A stretch of DNA of 44,337 nucleotides from Oscillospiraceae bacterium (GTDB taxonomy: Bacteria; Bacillota; Clostridia; Oscillospirales; CAG-272). The DNA lies in assembly GCA_015063745.1 (NCBI GenBank), contig SVTO01000020.1, positions 1 through 44,337 of the forward strand, in the 5' to 3' direction. This document shows, piece by piece, positions 23,699-31,866 of this stretch. The translations under genes were made by a program, and so were the position numbers. Position 1 is the first letter of the stretch. Each line of letters opens with the position of its first letter. The notes beneath the pieces were generated by a model, which worked only from the letters and a program-made list of their open reading frames with translations, searched no databases and was not told the origin of the DNA.

Positions 23699-24877
23699 TT
23701 ATCGGATTTCATTCCAGTCAAAAGTGAGCAGAGTGATATCCGGGGTGGCGGAGGCGTTGGGCTTGTATGTGATCAGGTTAAAAGTATCATCCACAAAATA
23801 ATGTTCGGCATAATAACCGTCCTGGGGCTTGGCTGCGTCCAGAATGACCTTCTGTTCGATAACAAGATTCTCAGGGTTGATTCGCAGCATGGAAAGGTCC
23901 ATGGCAGAGTTTTCCGTACAATGATTACGCAAAATACTGTACAGATTACCATCCCGTACAAACAGTTTCGGACGACCGGTATTGTAGATTTCCAAGGACT
24001 TGTCATAGACTGCCGTATTCAACAGATTGAGTGCATCGTCCAAAACAGCAATATGCGCTTTTTTATCATAGCCGCGGCAGAGAATATATAATTTGTTGTC
24101 AAAGACTGCCAGTGTGCTCTCGTTCAGAGAAGCATCAAGTAAGGTGTCGAGGCACAGCATATCGGTCCAGGTTTCGCCGTTATCGTCGGATACCAGCAGC
24201 TCAACGGATTTCCGGGCATCCGGATAATCCAGCTCCGGGAATGTCATAGCCAGCATCCAGTACCGTCCCTGCCATTCCAGACCGTCAAATACATAACCGT
24301 ATTGTTTCCCGTCCGTGTCGGTAAGAATACCGGGCAGGGGTTCAAACGTACCGTTGCGATATTCATAAACTATGGTACCGGTACGTGTTTTTCCGTTGTT
24401 GTAATCCTGAATGTCCAGATAACAGCGAATTGTACCGTCGGGCATGGTCAGCAATTCTGCATTCTGGGTGTTAAAACCGGGAACATGTGCCAGAAGCTCG
24501 GGTGAATGAACACTTCCGTCTTTATCGAGCCACATATAAGACGTGATGCTTTCGTCACCCATATGGGAAATACCCTGTTTCCAGGCACAAAGAATACCGT
24601 CATTGGTTTCTACCAGCGTGGGGAAAGCACAATAAGGATACTTTTTACTGCCGACATACAGAACTATACCGGAAACATCCATTTTGATGACATCATATGT
24701 ATATGCTTCAGTCTCCGGTTCTGTCGTTTCAGTCTTCGGTGTTTCGTTTAGTGTGGCTGATTCATAGGATTCGGCTGAAGAGGGTTCGGTACCGGAAACT
24801 TCAGAATTTGGTTCGGAGCAGGAACACAAAGGAAATGCCATCGATGTGGCCAGAAGGAAACTCAGGATTTTTTTCAT
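23699..24877 (-). CDS. Secreted lipoprotein with sialidase-like beta-propeller features
   Basis: A 392-residue lipoprotein. The signal peptide ends at lipobox L-C-S-C with Cys20 lipidated, followed by a Ser/Thr/Glu-rich linker (21-58). The rest looks like a BNR/sialidase-type propeller: YPYCAFPTLVETNDGILCAW near 80-99 occupies the place of the FRIPSL start motif, and SDDNGETW at 230-237 is a clear Asp box. I cannot confirm the arginine triad or nucleophile tyrosine, so it may be a binding or inactive relative. ATG 24877 has a GAGG site; a GTG four codons earlier is less likely. It heads the nanA operon, which suggests a role in sialoglycan use. Confidence 0.65.
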   Translation of the reverse strand: MKKILSFLLATSMAFPLCSCSEPNSEVSGTEPSSAESYESATLNETPKTETTEPETEAYTYDVIKMDVSGIVLYVGSKKYPYCAFPTLVETNDGILCAWKQGISHMGDESITSYMWLDKDGSVHSPELLAHVPGFNTQNAELLTMPDGTIRCYLDIQDYNNGKTRTGTIVYEYRNGTFEPLPGILTDTDGKQYGYVFDGLEWQGRYWMLAMTFPELDYPDARKSVELLVSDDNGETWTDMLCLDTLLDASLNESTLAVFDNKLYILCRGYDKKAHIAVLDDALNLLNTAVYDKSLEIYNTGRPKLFVRDGNLYSILRNHCTENSAMDLSMLRINPENLVIEQKVILDAAKPQDGYYAEHYFVDDTFNLITYKPNASATPDITLLTFDWNEIR

Positions 24878-24917
24878 ATCAAACCTCACAGAGTACAGCC
24901 GTTTATAACGCTACATT

Positions 24918-24945
24918 TGTATACTGCATCTTTTGGCAATGTCAA
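24918..24945 (-). promoter_or_regulatory. Promoter of the lipoprotein-nanA operon
   Basis: On the minus strand TTGACA (24945-24940) and TATACA (24923-24918) are 16 bases apart, about 40 bases before the lipoprotein start. Confidence 0.6.
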
Positions 24946-25122
24946 TGCATAAAAACCAGAACAGCGGCTGCAGATTTTTTATATATACATTATAATGTAT
25001 CCGCCCACCCATTGTCAATTCGTAAACGGGTCATATTCATGGAAAATATGGTTTGTCGGAGTATATACGGAATGGTTCATTGAAGAACTTTTTGTTCCCG
25101 TTCTCATTGTCTGCAAAAAGAT

Positions 25123-25151
25123 TTGCAAATATGCCCGTGTTGTGTTATACT
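25123..25151 (+). promoter_or_regulatory. Promoter of the radical SAM gene
   Basis: TTGCAA at 25123-25128 and TATACT at 25146-25151 are 17 bases apart; the ATG follows at 25181. Confidence 0.7.
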
Positions 25152-25180
25152 ATGGTAAACAGCACGAAGGGAGACTGATC

Positions 25181-26029
25181 ATGCTCAAGAAAGCGTATGT
25201 GGAGATCACCAATGCCTGCAACCTGTCCTGCAGCTTCTGCCACGGCACAAAACGGCCGATCCGTTATCTGACCACAGAAGAATTTCGACATATCTGCCGT
25301 AAACTGCAGGGAAGAGTGGAATACCTGTTTTTCCATGTCATGGGCGAACCGCTTCTGCATCCCCGCCTGGAGGAATTTCTGTCGATTGCGGGGGAATCCG
25401 GCTTTCAGGTCATCCTGACTACCAACGGAACCCTCCTTGCCCAAAAAGCCGACATTCTCTGCAGCGCAGGCAATATCCGCAAAATCAGCATCTCCCTCCA
25501 CAGCTACGAAGCCAATACCGCCGGATATACTCTGGAAGAATACCTTACGGAATGCTTTGCTTTCTGCCGTCGAGCATCGGAGAAGGGGATCATCTGTGTC
25601 ATGCGTCTGTGGAATCAGGGCGGTGCGGAAAACATGAACCCGCAGATTCTGGAAAAGATGCACGCATTTTTCGATGCCGAACCTGGGATGGAATGGAAGG
25701 AGACCTACAGCGGCTATAAAATAAAGGATAAAATTTTTCTGGAATGGGGCGAATACTTTGAATGGCCGGATACGGAAGGTGAGTACAAGGGGAACACCCA
25801 TACCTGTTACGCCTTACGGGATCAGATCGGCATCCTCTCCGACGGCACCGCAGTCCCCTGCTGCCTGGATGCGGAAGGCAGTATTCCCCTCGGCAATATA
25901 TTCGATATGACTCTGGATGAGATTCTGGCAAACCCGCGGGCGGTCATGATGAAAAAAGCACTGGAAAACCGCCGGATCACGGAACCTCTGTGCCAGCGTT
26001 GCGGATACGCGTATATCAAGAAATACTGA
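25181..26029 (+). CDS. Radical SAM/SPASM protein
   Basis: A 282-residue radical SAM enzyme. The [4Fe-4S] motif C-x3-C-x2-C is at C13, C17 and C20 (CNLSCSFC), followed by FFHVMGEPLLHP and ILTTNGTLL. The C-terminal region has cysteines typical of a SPASM/twitch auxiliary cluster: THTC, PCCLD, and C271/C274 in LCQRC. The AAGGGAG site supports ATG 25181; the longer frame upstream is unsupported. It is a single-gene unit and no peptide substrate lies beside it. SPASM proteins often modify peptides or carbohydrates, but this short form could be a general orphan member. Confidence 0.82.
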   Translation: MLKKAYVEITNACNLSCSFCHGTKRPIRYLTTEEFRHICRKLQGRVEYLFFHVMGEPLLHPRLEEFLSIAGESGFQVILTTNGTLLAQKADILCSAGNIRKISISLHSYEANTAGYTLEEYLTECFAFCRRASEKGIICVMRLWNQGGAENMNPQILEKMHAFFDAEPGMEWKETYSGYKIKDKIFLEWGEYFEWPDTEGEYKGNTHTCYALRDQIGILSDGTAVPCCLDAEGSIPLGNIFDMTLDEILANPRAVMMKKALENRRITEPLCQRCGYAYIKKY

Positions 26030-26057
26030 TCCCCCCAAATACATCTGTTCCGAACAC

Positions 26058-26106
26058 AAAAGAACTGTTGTCCTGCGGAATGTCCGTACAACAACAGTTC
26101 TTTTTG
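26058..26106. terminator. Bidirectional terminator between radical SAM and AraC genes
   Basis: A perfect 14-base stem (A-run and GAACTGTTGT at 26058-26071, ACAACAGTTC and a T-run at 26091-26104) between convergent genes. Confidence 0.9.
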
Positions 26107-26113
26107 ATTCTGT

Positions 26114-26965
26114 TTACTGATACTGCTTTCGATACGCCACGGGAGACATACCCGAATAACTGCTGAACTGCTTGGAGAAATACAAGCTGTCCGTGTAGCC
26201 GATCAGTGCGGCAATTTCCTGAATGGGCATGGTTGTTTCCGTCAGCATAACCTTCGCTTTTTCCATCCGGATACGGATACGGTACTGCAAGGGTGTCAGA
26301 CCTGTAGCACTTTTGAAACATTCGATCAGATACCCTTTGTTGATGGAAACGCCGGCGGCATATTCCGATATGGGCGTGTTCAGCATATAATTTTCCGTAA
26401 TTTCGTCCATAATCGTCTGTACGATCGTGCCGATGTCTTTCACAGCCGCAGTATTACCGGGGGACAGGGGTGTGATACATCCGGCCATTTTGGCAAGGAG
26501 CGTGCCGGTGAGCAGGGAAAGCAGCAAAGGATCCGGCAGCGCTGCAGAGGCTTCATCAATAATGTTCCGGAAGCAGTCAGTAATGTTGTCGGGTGCCGAT
26601 ACGTTAAACAGTTTCGCCTTGGGAATACGGAAAACTCTGTCGAAAACATTCAAAGGTGCGATATGAACCGCCAGCCAGCAGATATCCAAACCGGTATCCG
26701 GGAAAAATTCACATTCAATCGATTCATCAGGTCGGAAAACGAGCAAACTGCCGTCTCCGAATGTCCACCATTTGCCTTCCGTGAACAGCCGTCCGCTGCC
26801 TTTTTGTACCCAGATGATCCGATAAGCGGAAGAATCCAGACGGATCGATTCATGCACATCACAGTTTTCGCCGTGAGCCGTTGTACAGCATCCGACCGTC
26901 AGCACATGGCACCGGTACAACACCGGAGGGATTTCCGAATAGGAGAGGGTATAGTTATTCAGCAT
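26114..26965 (-). CDS. AraC-family transcriptional regulator
   Basis: A 283-residue AraC regulator with an N-terminal cupin-like ligand-binding domain (about 20-140) and two helix-turn-helix motifs in the last 100 residues (ISEYAAGVSINKGYLIECFKSATG; PIQEIAALIGYTDSLYFSKQFSSYSGMSPVAYRK). It is transcribed alone from a consensus promoter at 27027-27055. Regulators of this type often control sugar-use genes; the nearest candidates, the lyase and rhamnosidase loci, are not adjacent, so its target is unknown. Confidence 0.87.
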   Translation of the reverse strand: MLNNYTLSYSEIPPVLYRCHVLTVGCCTTAHGENCDVHESIRLDSSAYRIIWVQKGSGRLFTEGKWWTFGDGSLLVFRPDESIECEFFPDTGLDICWLAVHIAPLNVFDRVFRIPKAKLFNVSAPDNITDCFRNIIDEASAALPDPLLLSLLTGTLLAKMAGCITPLSPGNTAAVKDIGTIVQTIMDEITENYMLNTPISEYAAGVSINKGYLIECFKSATGLTPLQYRIRIRMEKAKVMLTETTMPIQEIAALIGYTDSLYFSKQFSSYSGMSPVAYRKQYQ

Positions 26966-27026
26966 ATAAACACCACCCGTTTTGTTTTTGCCGCAGGGAA
27001 CATTGCAAAAGCGTTTCTTTCATTTA

Positions 27027-27055
27027 ATTATACCAATAGATTTTCCGTTTGTCAA
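27027..27055 (-). promoter_or_regulatory. Consensus promoter of the AraC gene
   Basis: On the minus strand TTGACA (27055-27050) and TATAAT (27032-27027) are 17 bases apart: a full match to the sigma-A consensus. Confidence 0.85.
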
Positions 27056-27087
27056 TGACACACCCGCAATCCCCGTGGGCGGAACAG

Positions 27088-27126
27088 AAAAAAGTACACC
27101 TTACATGGAGCAGGGTGTACTTTTTT
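27088..27126. terminator. Terminator of the acyl-CoA ligase gene
   Basis: A perfect 13-base stem (A-run and GTACACC at 27088-27100, GGTGTAC and a T-run at 27114-27126). It lies just past the minus-strand ligase gene and can act on both strands. Confidence 0.88.
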
Positions 27127-27138
27127 GACAGATGGAAA

Positions 27139-28833
27139 TCAGTCGATGGACATATCCAGCTTGAAGCGCATGATCTTGCGCAGGGTGTTCTTGGGGAATT
27201 CGGTTCTGCGTACCTTGATTACGCCGATCTTCTTGTAGGGAACGGCATTCCGGTTGTAGTTGTCGATGTACTTCTTGAAATATTCTTCCGGATTGTCAAT
27301 GCCGTTTGTTTCAAAGAAATCCTTGTCGGGATAAATTTCAGCCACGATGGCGTTGTGGGAGATGCCCCGCTTGCTCTGACCTTCGTATACGATGATGTCC
27401 AGCACACCGGGAGTGGCCGCCAGTTCGTTCTCGATCTCTTCCGGATATACGTTTTTGCCGTTGGAAAGAATGATCAGATTCTTTTTGCGGCCCGTGATAT
27501 ACAGCACATTGTTCTTGTCCAGCTTGCCGTAGTCGCCGGTCCTGAAGAAGCCGTTGGCAAAAGCATCTGCCGTAGCGGGTGTATCCTTGTAGTACCCCAG
27601 CATCACATTGGGACCCTTGACCCAGATTTCTCCTTCACCGTCCTCGTTGGGTTCGGCAATCCGTACGGTATCCATGTCGATGACATTCCCCACACTGCCG
27701 GGAACCACGTTGCGGCTGCGGTTTACGGCGATCAGCGGCGCACATTCCGTAATGCCGTAACCGTTGAGCGTGCTGATACCGATACCGTCAAAGAAATACA
27801 GGATCTGTGGATTGACAGGCGCGCCGCCGGTGATGATTGTCTTCACTTCACCGCCGAAGGCCGCACGGATTTCACCGAACATCTTCTTACGGTTGTCTAC
27901 ACCGACCTTGCGCATGGCGTTGCTGAGCCTGATCATACGGAACACCAGCTCTTCCTTACCTTTTTCCTTCAGGGTAGCCATGATCTTGCGGTAGAATGTT
28001 TCCAGATAGAGAGGAACCAGTACCAGATGTCCCGGCTTCTGTTCCCGCAGTTCCTTCTGAATATAACGGATGCCGGCGGAAATGTACACTTCACAGCCGA
28101 TCATGGTGTGGCCGATCAGCATAACGGTGGAGCCGTAGGTATGATGCAGGGGCAGAACACCGACGGTCTTGTCCGCAAAATCAATATAGGGAATGACATC
28201 GGTCATATTGGACAGAATCGCGTTCTGGGACAGCATGACACCCTTGCCCTTGCCGGTGGTGCCGGAAGTGAATACCAGCAGGGAAAGCTTCATCGGATCG
28301 ATGGGCGCATCATGATAAACGGAGGGATCATTTTCGTATTTCTCCCTGCCCAGACGAATGAGGGAAGCAAGAGAGTTTTCTTCCTTGTCGCTGAGCATGG
28401 CGATGGGAGATATGAGCAGGGAAGTATGCTCTGCAATATATTCCGCTTTTTCCGCCAGTTCTTCCTCATAGAACAGGAAGGAGGCATCAGCCTTGGCAGC
28501 GGTATCTGCCAGATCTTCCTTCTGCCAGTCCCGGTCCAGAGGCACCAGAATACCGCCGACGGAGAGTACGGCAAAATAGGTAAGAATCCAGTCATAGGAA
28601 GGCTTGCCGATGACAACGCAGTGCTTTCCGGCGCATCCCATGGATAAAAGTGCCGTACCGAGGGCGCGTACATCGTCTCTGAATGTCAGATAATTTACCG
28701 TCTGCACCTCACCGCGCAGGGGATCCGTACGGTAGGAAAACGCAGGCTTTTCGCCGTGATTTTCCGCAGACCATTCCACCAGCTGGCGGACATTGGTAAA
28801 CTCCACTTTTGTATGCAGCATATCGTGATTCAT
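27139..28833 (-). CDS. AMP-dependent acyl-CoA synthetase (long-chain fatty-acid type)
   Basis: A 564-residue ANL-superfamily ligase that activates a carboxylic acid with ATP to an acyl-AMP and then acyl-CoA. Adenylation motifs are FTSGTTGKGKG near 190, NGYGITECAP, GDYGKLDKNNVLYITGRKKNLIILSNGKNVYPEEIE, and the catalytic lysine in NTLRKIMRF near the end. The start is uncertain: ATG 28833 is used here; ATG 28857 or 28860 would add 8-9 residues but lacks a ribosome site, and the site before 28833 is at a long distance. It follows the MarR gene by 40 bases, so both share the operator-controlled promoter. Substrate chain length is not certain. Confidence 0.88.
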   Translation of the reverse strand: MNHDMLHTKVEFTNVRQLVEWSAENHGEKPAFSYRTDPLRGEVQTVNYLTFRDDVRALGTALLSMGCAGKHCVVIGKPSYDWILTYFAVLSVGGILVPLDRDWQKEDLADTAAKADASFLFYEEELAEKAEYIAEHTSLLISPIAMLSDKEENSLASLIRLGREKYENDPSVYHDAPIDPMKLSLLVFTSGTTGKGKGVMLSQNAILSNMTDVIPYIDFADKTVGVLPLHHTYGSTVMLIGHTMIGCEVYISAGIRYIQKELREQKPGHLVLVPLYLETFYRKIMATLKEKGKEELVFRMIRLSNAMRKVGVDNRKKMFGEIRAAFGGEVKTIITGGAPVNPQILYFFDGIGISTLNGYGITECAPLIAVNRSRNVVPGSVGNVIDMDTVRIAEPNEDGEGEIWVKGPNVMLGYYKDTPATADAFANGFFRTGDYGKLDKNNVLYITGRKKNLIILSNGKNVYPEEIENELAATPGVLDIIVYEGQSKRGISHNAIVAEIYPDKDFFETNGIDNPEEYFKKYIDNYNRNAVPYKKIGVIKVRRTEFPKNTLRKIMRFKLDMSID

Positions 28834-28873
28834 GTAATTGAACCGATCCTTTCTCATCATTAAATATATTAGT

Positions 28874-29326
28874 TTATTCTTCGTCCAGATATTCTTTGCA
28901 GATCGTCTGCAGATTATCATGAATCAGCGCCAGACTTCTGTAAAAGAGCGTACGGCTTTCCTCATCCAGCCCCGCACTTGCCTGCGCCAGAACATTGTCG
29001 ATCTTTTCCGCGATGTGCATTCCCAACTGACAACCCTTTTCCGTCAGGATCAGGGGACTCTGATACCGCTTGGCGGTTTTGGAATGACATACCAGATATC
29101 CGTTTTCCTCCAGATGGCGGATGGAACGGGAAATATTGGCCTTGTCTTCCGCGCAGATGTCGCACAGCTCCTTCGCTGTGATGGGACCGGATTTGTAAAG
29201 ATAATACAGACAGGACACATGAGGTCCTTTCAGATTGAATTCACTCATTTCCGCGGTCTTGATCTTACGTATACATCGGCTGATCCCGGAAATCAGGATT
29301 GTGAATGTATGAAAACGTTCTTCCAT
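28874..29326 (-). CDS. MarR-family repressor
   Basis: A 150-residue winged-helix regulator. The DNA-binding part spans about 28-95 (PITAKELCDICAEDKANISRSIRHLEENGYLV), with the wing in SKTAKRYQSPLILTEKG. ATG 29326 follows a GGAGGA site. It is the first gene of a two-gene unit with the acyl-CoA ligase. Two inverted repeats over its own promoter strongly suggest autoregulation, probably relieved by an acyl or aromatic ligand related to the ligase substrate; the ligand is inferred. Confidence 0.9.
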   Translation of the reverse strand: MEERFHTFTILISGISRCIRKIKTAEMSEFNLKGPHVSCLYYLYKSGPITAKELCDICAEDKANISRSIRHLEENGYLVCHSKTAKRYQSPLILTEKGCQLGMHIAEKIDNVLAQASAGLDEESRTLFYRSLALIHDNLQTICKEYLDEE

Positions 29327-29338
29327 AGTTCCTCCAAG

Positions 29339-29396
29339 ACTTGTTGAAATCACAACAAGTGATATTATAGCATAAGCCTGTTGTTTTGTCAACAAG
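29339..29396. promoter_or_regulatory. Two MarR operators over the promoter
   Basis: Site 1 (29339-29360) is ACTTGTTG, six bases, CAACAAGT: a perfect inverted repeat at the predicted transcription start. Site 2 (29377-29396) is CCTGTTG, six bases, CAACAAG, with one mismatch, and covers the -35 box. The shared half-site CTTGTTG and identical spacing point to one regulator, most likely the adjacent MarR protein. Confidence 0.75.
29364..29392 (-). promoter_or_regulatory. Consensus promoter of the MarR-ligase operon
   Basis: On the minus strand TTGACA (29392-29387) and TATAAT (29369-29364) are 17 bases apart, a full consensus, flanked and overlapped by the two operators. Confidence 0.88.
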
Positions 29397-29517
29397 TTTT
29401 TGCAGAAAAAATAAAAATAATTTTGACACCGGTTGGTTTGAGGGAAGGAGAGAAAAGGAATTATGGGAAGAGAAAGCGTAAATTCGGATTTTTTGCGAAA
29501 AAACCGCGGTAATGGAG

Positions 29518-29546
29518 TTGTGTTCTTCTTACGGATGTGGTATAAT
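29518..29546 (+). promoter_or_regulatory. Promoter of the DUF212 gene
   Basis: TTGTGT at 29518-29523 and TATAAT at 29541-29546 are 17 bases apart. This lies inside a longer open frame and favours the start at 29610. Confidence 0.6.
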
Positions 29547-29609
29547 TACTACAAATACTTATTTGCCGGAAGCAGAAGCAAGCCGGCGGAACATACAGGA
29601 AACATATAT

Positions 29610-30071
29610 ATGGATTGGTTAAAAGATATATTCACGAACCCCTTTCTGATGACGGGACTCTCCTCCTGGACGGTTGCACAGGTGCTGAAAACGATCATCC
29701 ATTGCCTTATCAATAAAAAACTGGATCTGCACAGACTGATCGGCGACGGCGGTATGCCCAGCGGACACTCTGCCACCGTAACCGCTCTTGCCATATTCAG
29801 CGCACTGACCTACGGCGTCGGCTCCTTCCAGTTTGCGGTAACGGCCATTCTGGCCACGATCGTCTGTCACGATGCCATGGGCGTCCGCCTGGAAACGGGA
29901 AAACAGGCTGTGGTACTGAACGAAATGCTGAGCATCTTCAACCTGCTGACTACGGAACAGCTGCCGGAAGTCAAGCTGAAGGAATTCGTGGGACACACCC
30001 CCATACAGGTTCTTGCCGGTATTCTGGTGGGTTTTGCAAATGCATTTGTAATGTATTATTTTGTATTCTGA
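29610..30071 (+). CDS. Divergent PAP2 family membrane protein (DUF212)
   Basis: A 153-residue membrane protein of the DUF212/divergent-PAP2 family. DGGMPSGHSATVTAL near residues 48-62 matches the phosphatase PSGH block, and CHDAMGVRLETGKQA follows in the middle; about four transmembrane segments are visible. The family is related to acid phosphatases acting on lipid phosphates, with unproven activity. ATG 29610 is used because homologues start there and a promoter lies just upstream; an in-frame ATG at 29463 with a good site would add 49 residues. It heads a run of plus-strand genes. Confidence 0.85.
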   Translation: MDWLKDIFTNPFLMTGLSSWTVAQVLKTIIHCLINKKLDLHRLIGDGGMPSGHSATVTALAIFSALTYGVGSFQFAVTAILATIVCHDAMGVRLETGKQAVVLNEMLSIFNLLTTEQLPEVKLKEFVGHTPIQVLAGILVGFANAFVMYYFVF

Positions 30072-30108
30072 ATCCAGATCTGTTAATCAACGAAACGAGG
30101 AAAACATC

Positions 30109-30849
30109 ATGCGCCCCTATACCTGTCCGGATATAGCCATCAATGAATATAAATACCGTATGGAAATGCACGCTCATACCAAGCCGGCCAGTCCCTGCGG
30201 AGATAAAACCCCTGCCGAAGTTGTGGAGATATACAAACGGTGCGGATACGATGCCGTTGTGATCAGCAACCACTTCAAGGCAAATTATACGGAAGAATCC
30301 ATCGAACTGCTGCAGAACGATTTCAGAGATGCCGAGATTGCCGCGGAAAAGGCCGGCATCAAGGTGCTGTTCGCTGTGGAACTGACATTCTACAATACCT
30401 ACGGCGACTATCTTGTATACGGTTTACACCCGGAAGATATGGCGGAGTTGTTTGATCTTTTGCCCAGAGGTTTTGAGCACTTTGCGGAATCCGATCTGCG
30501 GAAAAAGAGCATTGTTTTCTTCGCCCATCCCTACAGATGTACGAAAAAGGATGCTATCGATCTGCATATCCCCTATATGGTGGATGGTGTGGAATCCATC
30601 AATATGCACGCAGAGGTCAATTCCGACAACGGCTACGCAACCCGCCGGGCATATGCGGAAAATCTGCTTACCATCTGCGGTTCCGATTACCACCACGAAG
30701 GCCATCACGCCATGTCTGCTCTGCTGGTGAAAAAAGTACCGGATACCGTAGAAGAACTCCGTGACCTTCTGCGCAGCGGCGACTACCTGTTTGAAGTCAA
30801 CGGGAATATCATTATCCCGTCGCATAGAATGATCCGAAACGAACAGTAA
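30109..30849 (+). CDS. PHP-domain phosphoesterase
   Basis: A 246-residue PHP metal-dependent phosphoesterase. The first motif EMHAHT is at about residues 18-23, with further metal ligands in FFAHPYRC, the NMHAE segment and GSDYHHEG. PHP proteins of this small type hydrolyse phosphate esters such as nucleoside bisphosphates or histidinol phosphate; which one is not clear. ATG 30109 has a GAGG site. It lies 37 bases after DUF212 and 16 bases before the SGNH gene. Confidence 0.85.
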   Translation: MRPYTCPDIAINEYKYRMEMHAHTKPASPCGDKTPAEVVEIYKRCGYDAVVISNHFKANYTEESIELLQNDFRDAEIAAEKAGIKVLFAVELTFYNTYGDYLVYGLHPEDMAELFDLLPRGFEHFAESDLRKKSIVFFAHPYRCTKKDAIDLHIPYMVDGVESINMHAEVNSDNGYATRRAYAENLLTICGSDYHHEGHHAMSALLVKKVPDTVEELRDLLRSGDYLFEVNGNIIIPSHRMIRNEQ

Positions 30850-30865
30850 TAAAGGAGGAAACATT

Positions 30866-31834
30866 ATGTTTATCCAACCAAACGATTCACACATCCGCTA
30901 TACCGGCCGATGGAATGTAACGGACACATCCGCCGCATCCAGTGCAATGGGCAACTATCTGGAATTTGCCTTCACAGGTGATACCGCCGTACTTTCTTTC
31001 GACATCACCAACAATCCGGATCCAATCCCCCATCTGTTTATTTCCGTGGATAACGGCGCAAGAGTGGAAACTGTTACAGATGCGTTTATCCGTATCAGTG
31101 CACCTTATGGTGACCATACAGTAAAAGTAATCTTGAAGTCTGCTGTGGAAACCCAGAACCGCTGGTACCACCCTGTGGAAGCGATGGTACGCCTTACCGG
31201 CATCGAAGCAGATGCATTCCTCGATCTGCCTGCTGATGACCGTAAGATCATCGAATTTGTCGGTGACTCCATTACGGAAGGTATTGCAATCGACTGCAAC
31301 TATGGATACAGAAATGATAATCGTGATATGGTATATTGGGATGACTCCACCGCAGGATATGCCTGGCTGACGGCAGAAGCCCTGAATATGCGTCCTGTTA
31401 CCATTGGCTACGGCTATCTTGGCACTACCCATGCCGGGAACGGTGCTATTCCGAAAGCATGCGAATCCTATCCGTATTACAGTGATGGATGCCCGGTAAA
31501 GGAATTTAATGCGGATTATATCCTGATCAACCACGGTGCCAACGACAGAGGTTGGGGAAGAGAACTTCTTGAAATCGAATACACCGCACTGCTGACCGTG
31601 ATCCGGGAACACAATCCCAGCGCACAGCTGATTTGTGTATCTCCCTACTGCGGCGAACTGGGCGAAGATATTGAAGAAATTGTCAATGCCTTCAACGCTG
31701 CCCATAACGATTCGGTATTCTTCATCAATCCCACCGGTTGGGTACCGCCGGAACCGCTGCATCCCACCAGAGAAGGAAACCGCATCATCTGCAAGAAACT
31801 TTCTTCCATTATTAAAGAGAAGTTCTCCCTGTAA
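30866..31834 (+). CDS. SGNH/GDSL esterase with N-terminal beta-sandwich (CE2-like)
   Basis: A 322-residue carbohydrate-esterase-like protein. Residues 1-115 form a beta-rich domain; the catalytic part begins at FVGDSITEG near 130 (nucleophile Ser in GDSI), continues with NHGANDRG (Asn block) and ends with HPTREGN near 297 (catalytic Asp/His region). The two-domain order fits family CE2 acetyl esterases, which remove acetyl groups from glycans. No signal peptide is seen, so the substrate would be imported oligosaccharides. It is 16 bases after the PHP gene. Confidence 0.85.
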   Translation: MFIQPNDSHIRYTGRWNVTDTSAASSAMGNYLEFAFTGDTAVLSFDITNNPDPIPHLFISVDNGARVETVTDAFIRISAPYGDHTVKVILKSAVETQNRWYHPVEAMVRLTGIEADAFLDLPADDRKIIEFVGDSITEGIAIDCNYGYRNDNRDMVYWDDSTAGYAWLTAEALNMRPVTIGYGYLGTTHAGNGAIPKACESYPYYSDGCPVKEFNADYILINHGANDRGWGRELLEIEYTALLTVIREHNPSAQLICVSPYCGELGEDIEEIVNAFNAAHNDSVFFINPTGWVPPEPLHPTREGNRIICKKLSSIIKEKFSL

Positions 31835-31866
31835 TATCATTTTGAAATCTACGAGGTAAACGCATC

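Larger units (their letters stand above)
24878..25180. other. Divergent intergenic region between lipoprotein and radical SAM genes
   Basis: This 303-base gap carries the lipoprotein promoter on the minus strand (24918-24945), the radical SAM promoter (25123-25151), and a perfect 16-base palindrome ATACATTATAATGTAT at 24985-25000 of unknown role. I see no gene in it. Confidence 0.6.

Noticed and set aside
27049-28647. 532-codon plus-strand frame opposite the acyl-CoA ligase
   Set aside because: Antisense to a well-supported enzyme, crosses its terminator, and resembles no protein family.
29463-29609. Longer N-terminus for the DUF212 protein from ATG 29463
   Set aside because: A good ribosome site exists, but the extension lies over a promoter and family members start near 29610; kept only as an alternative.
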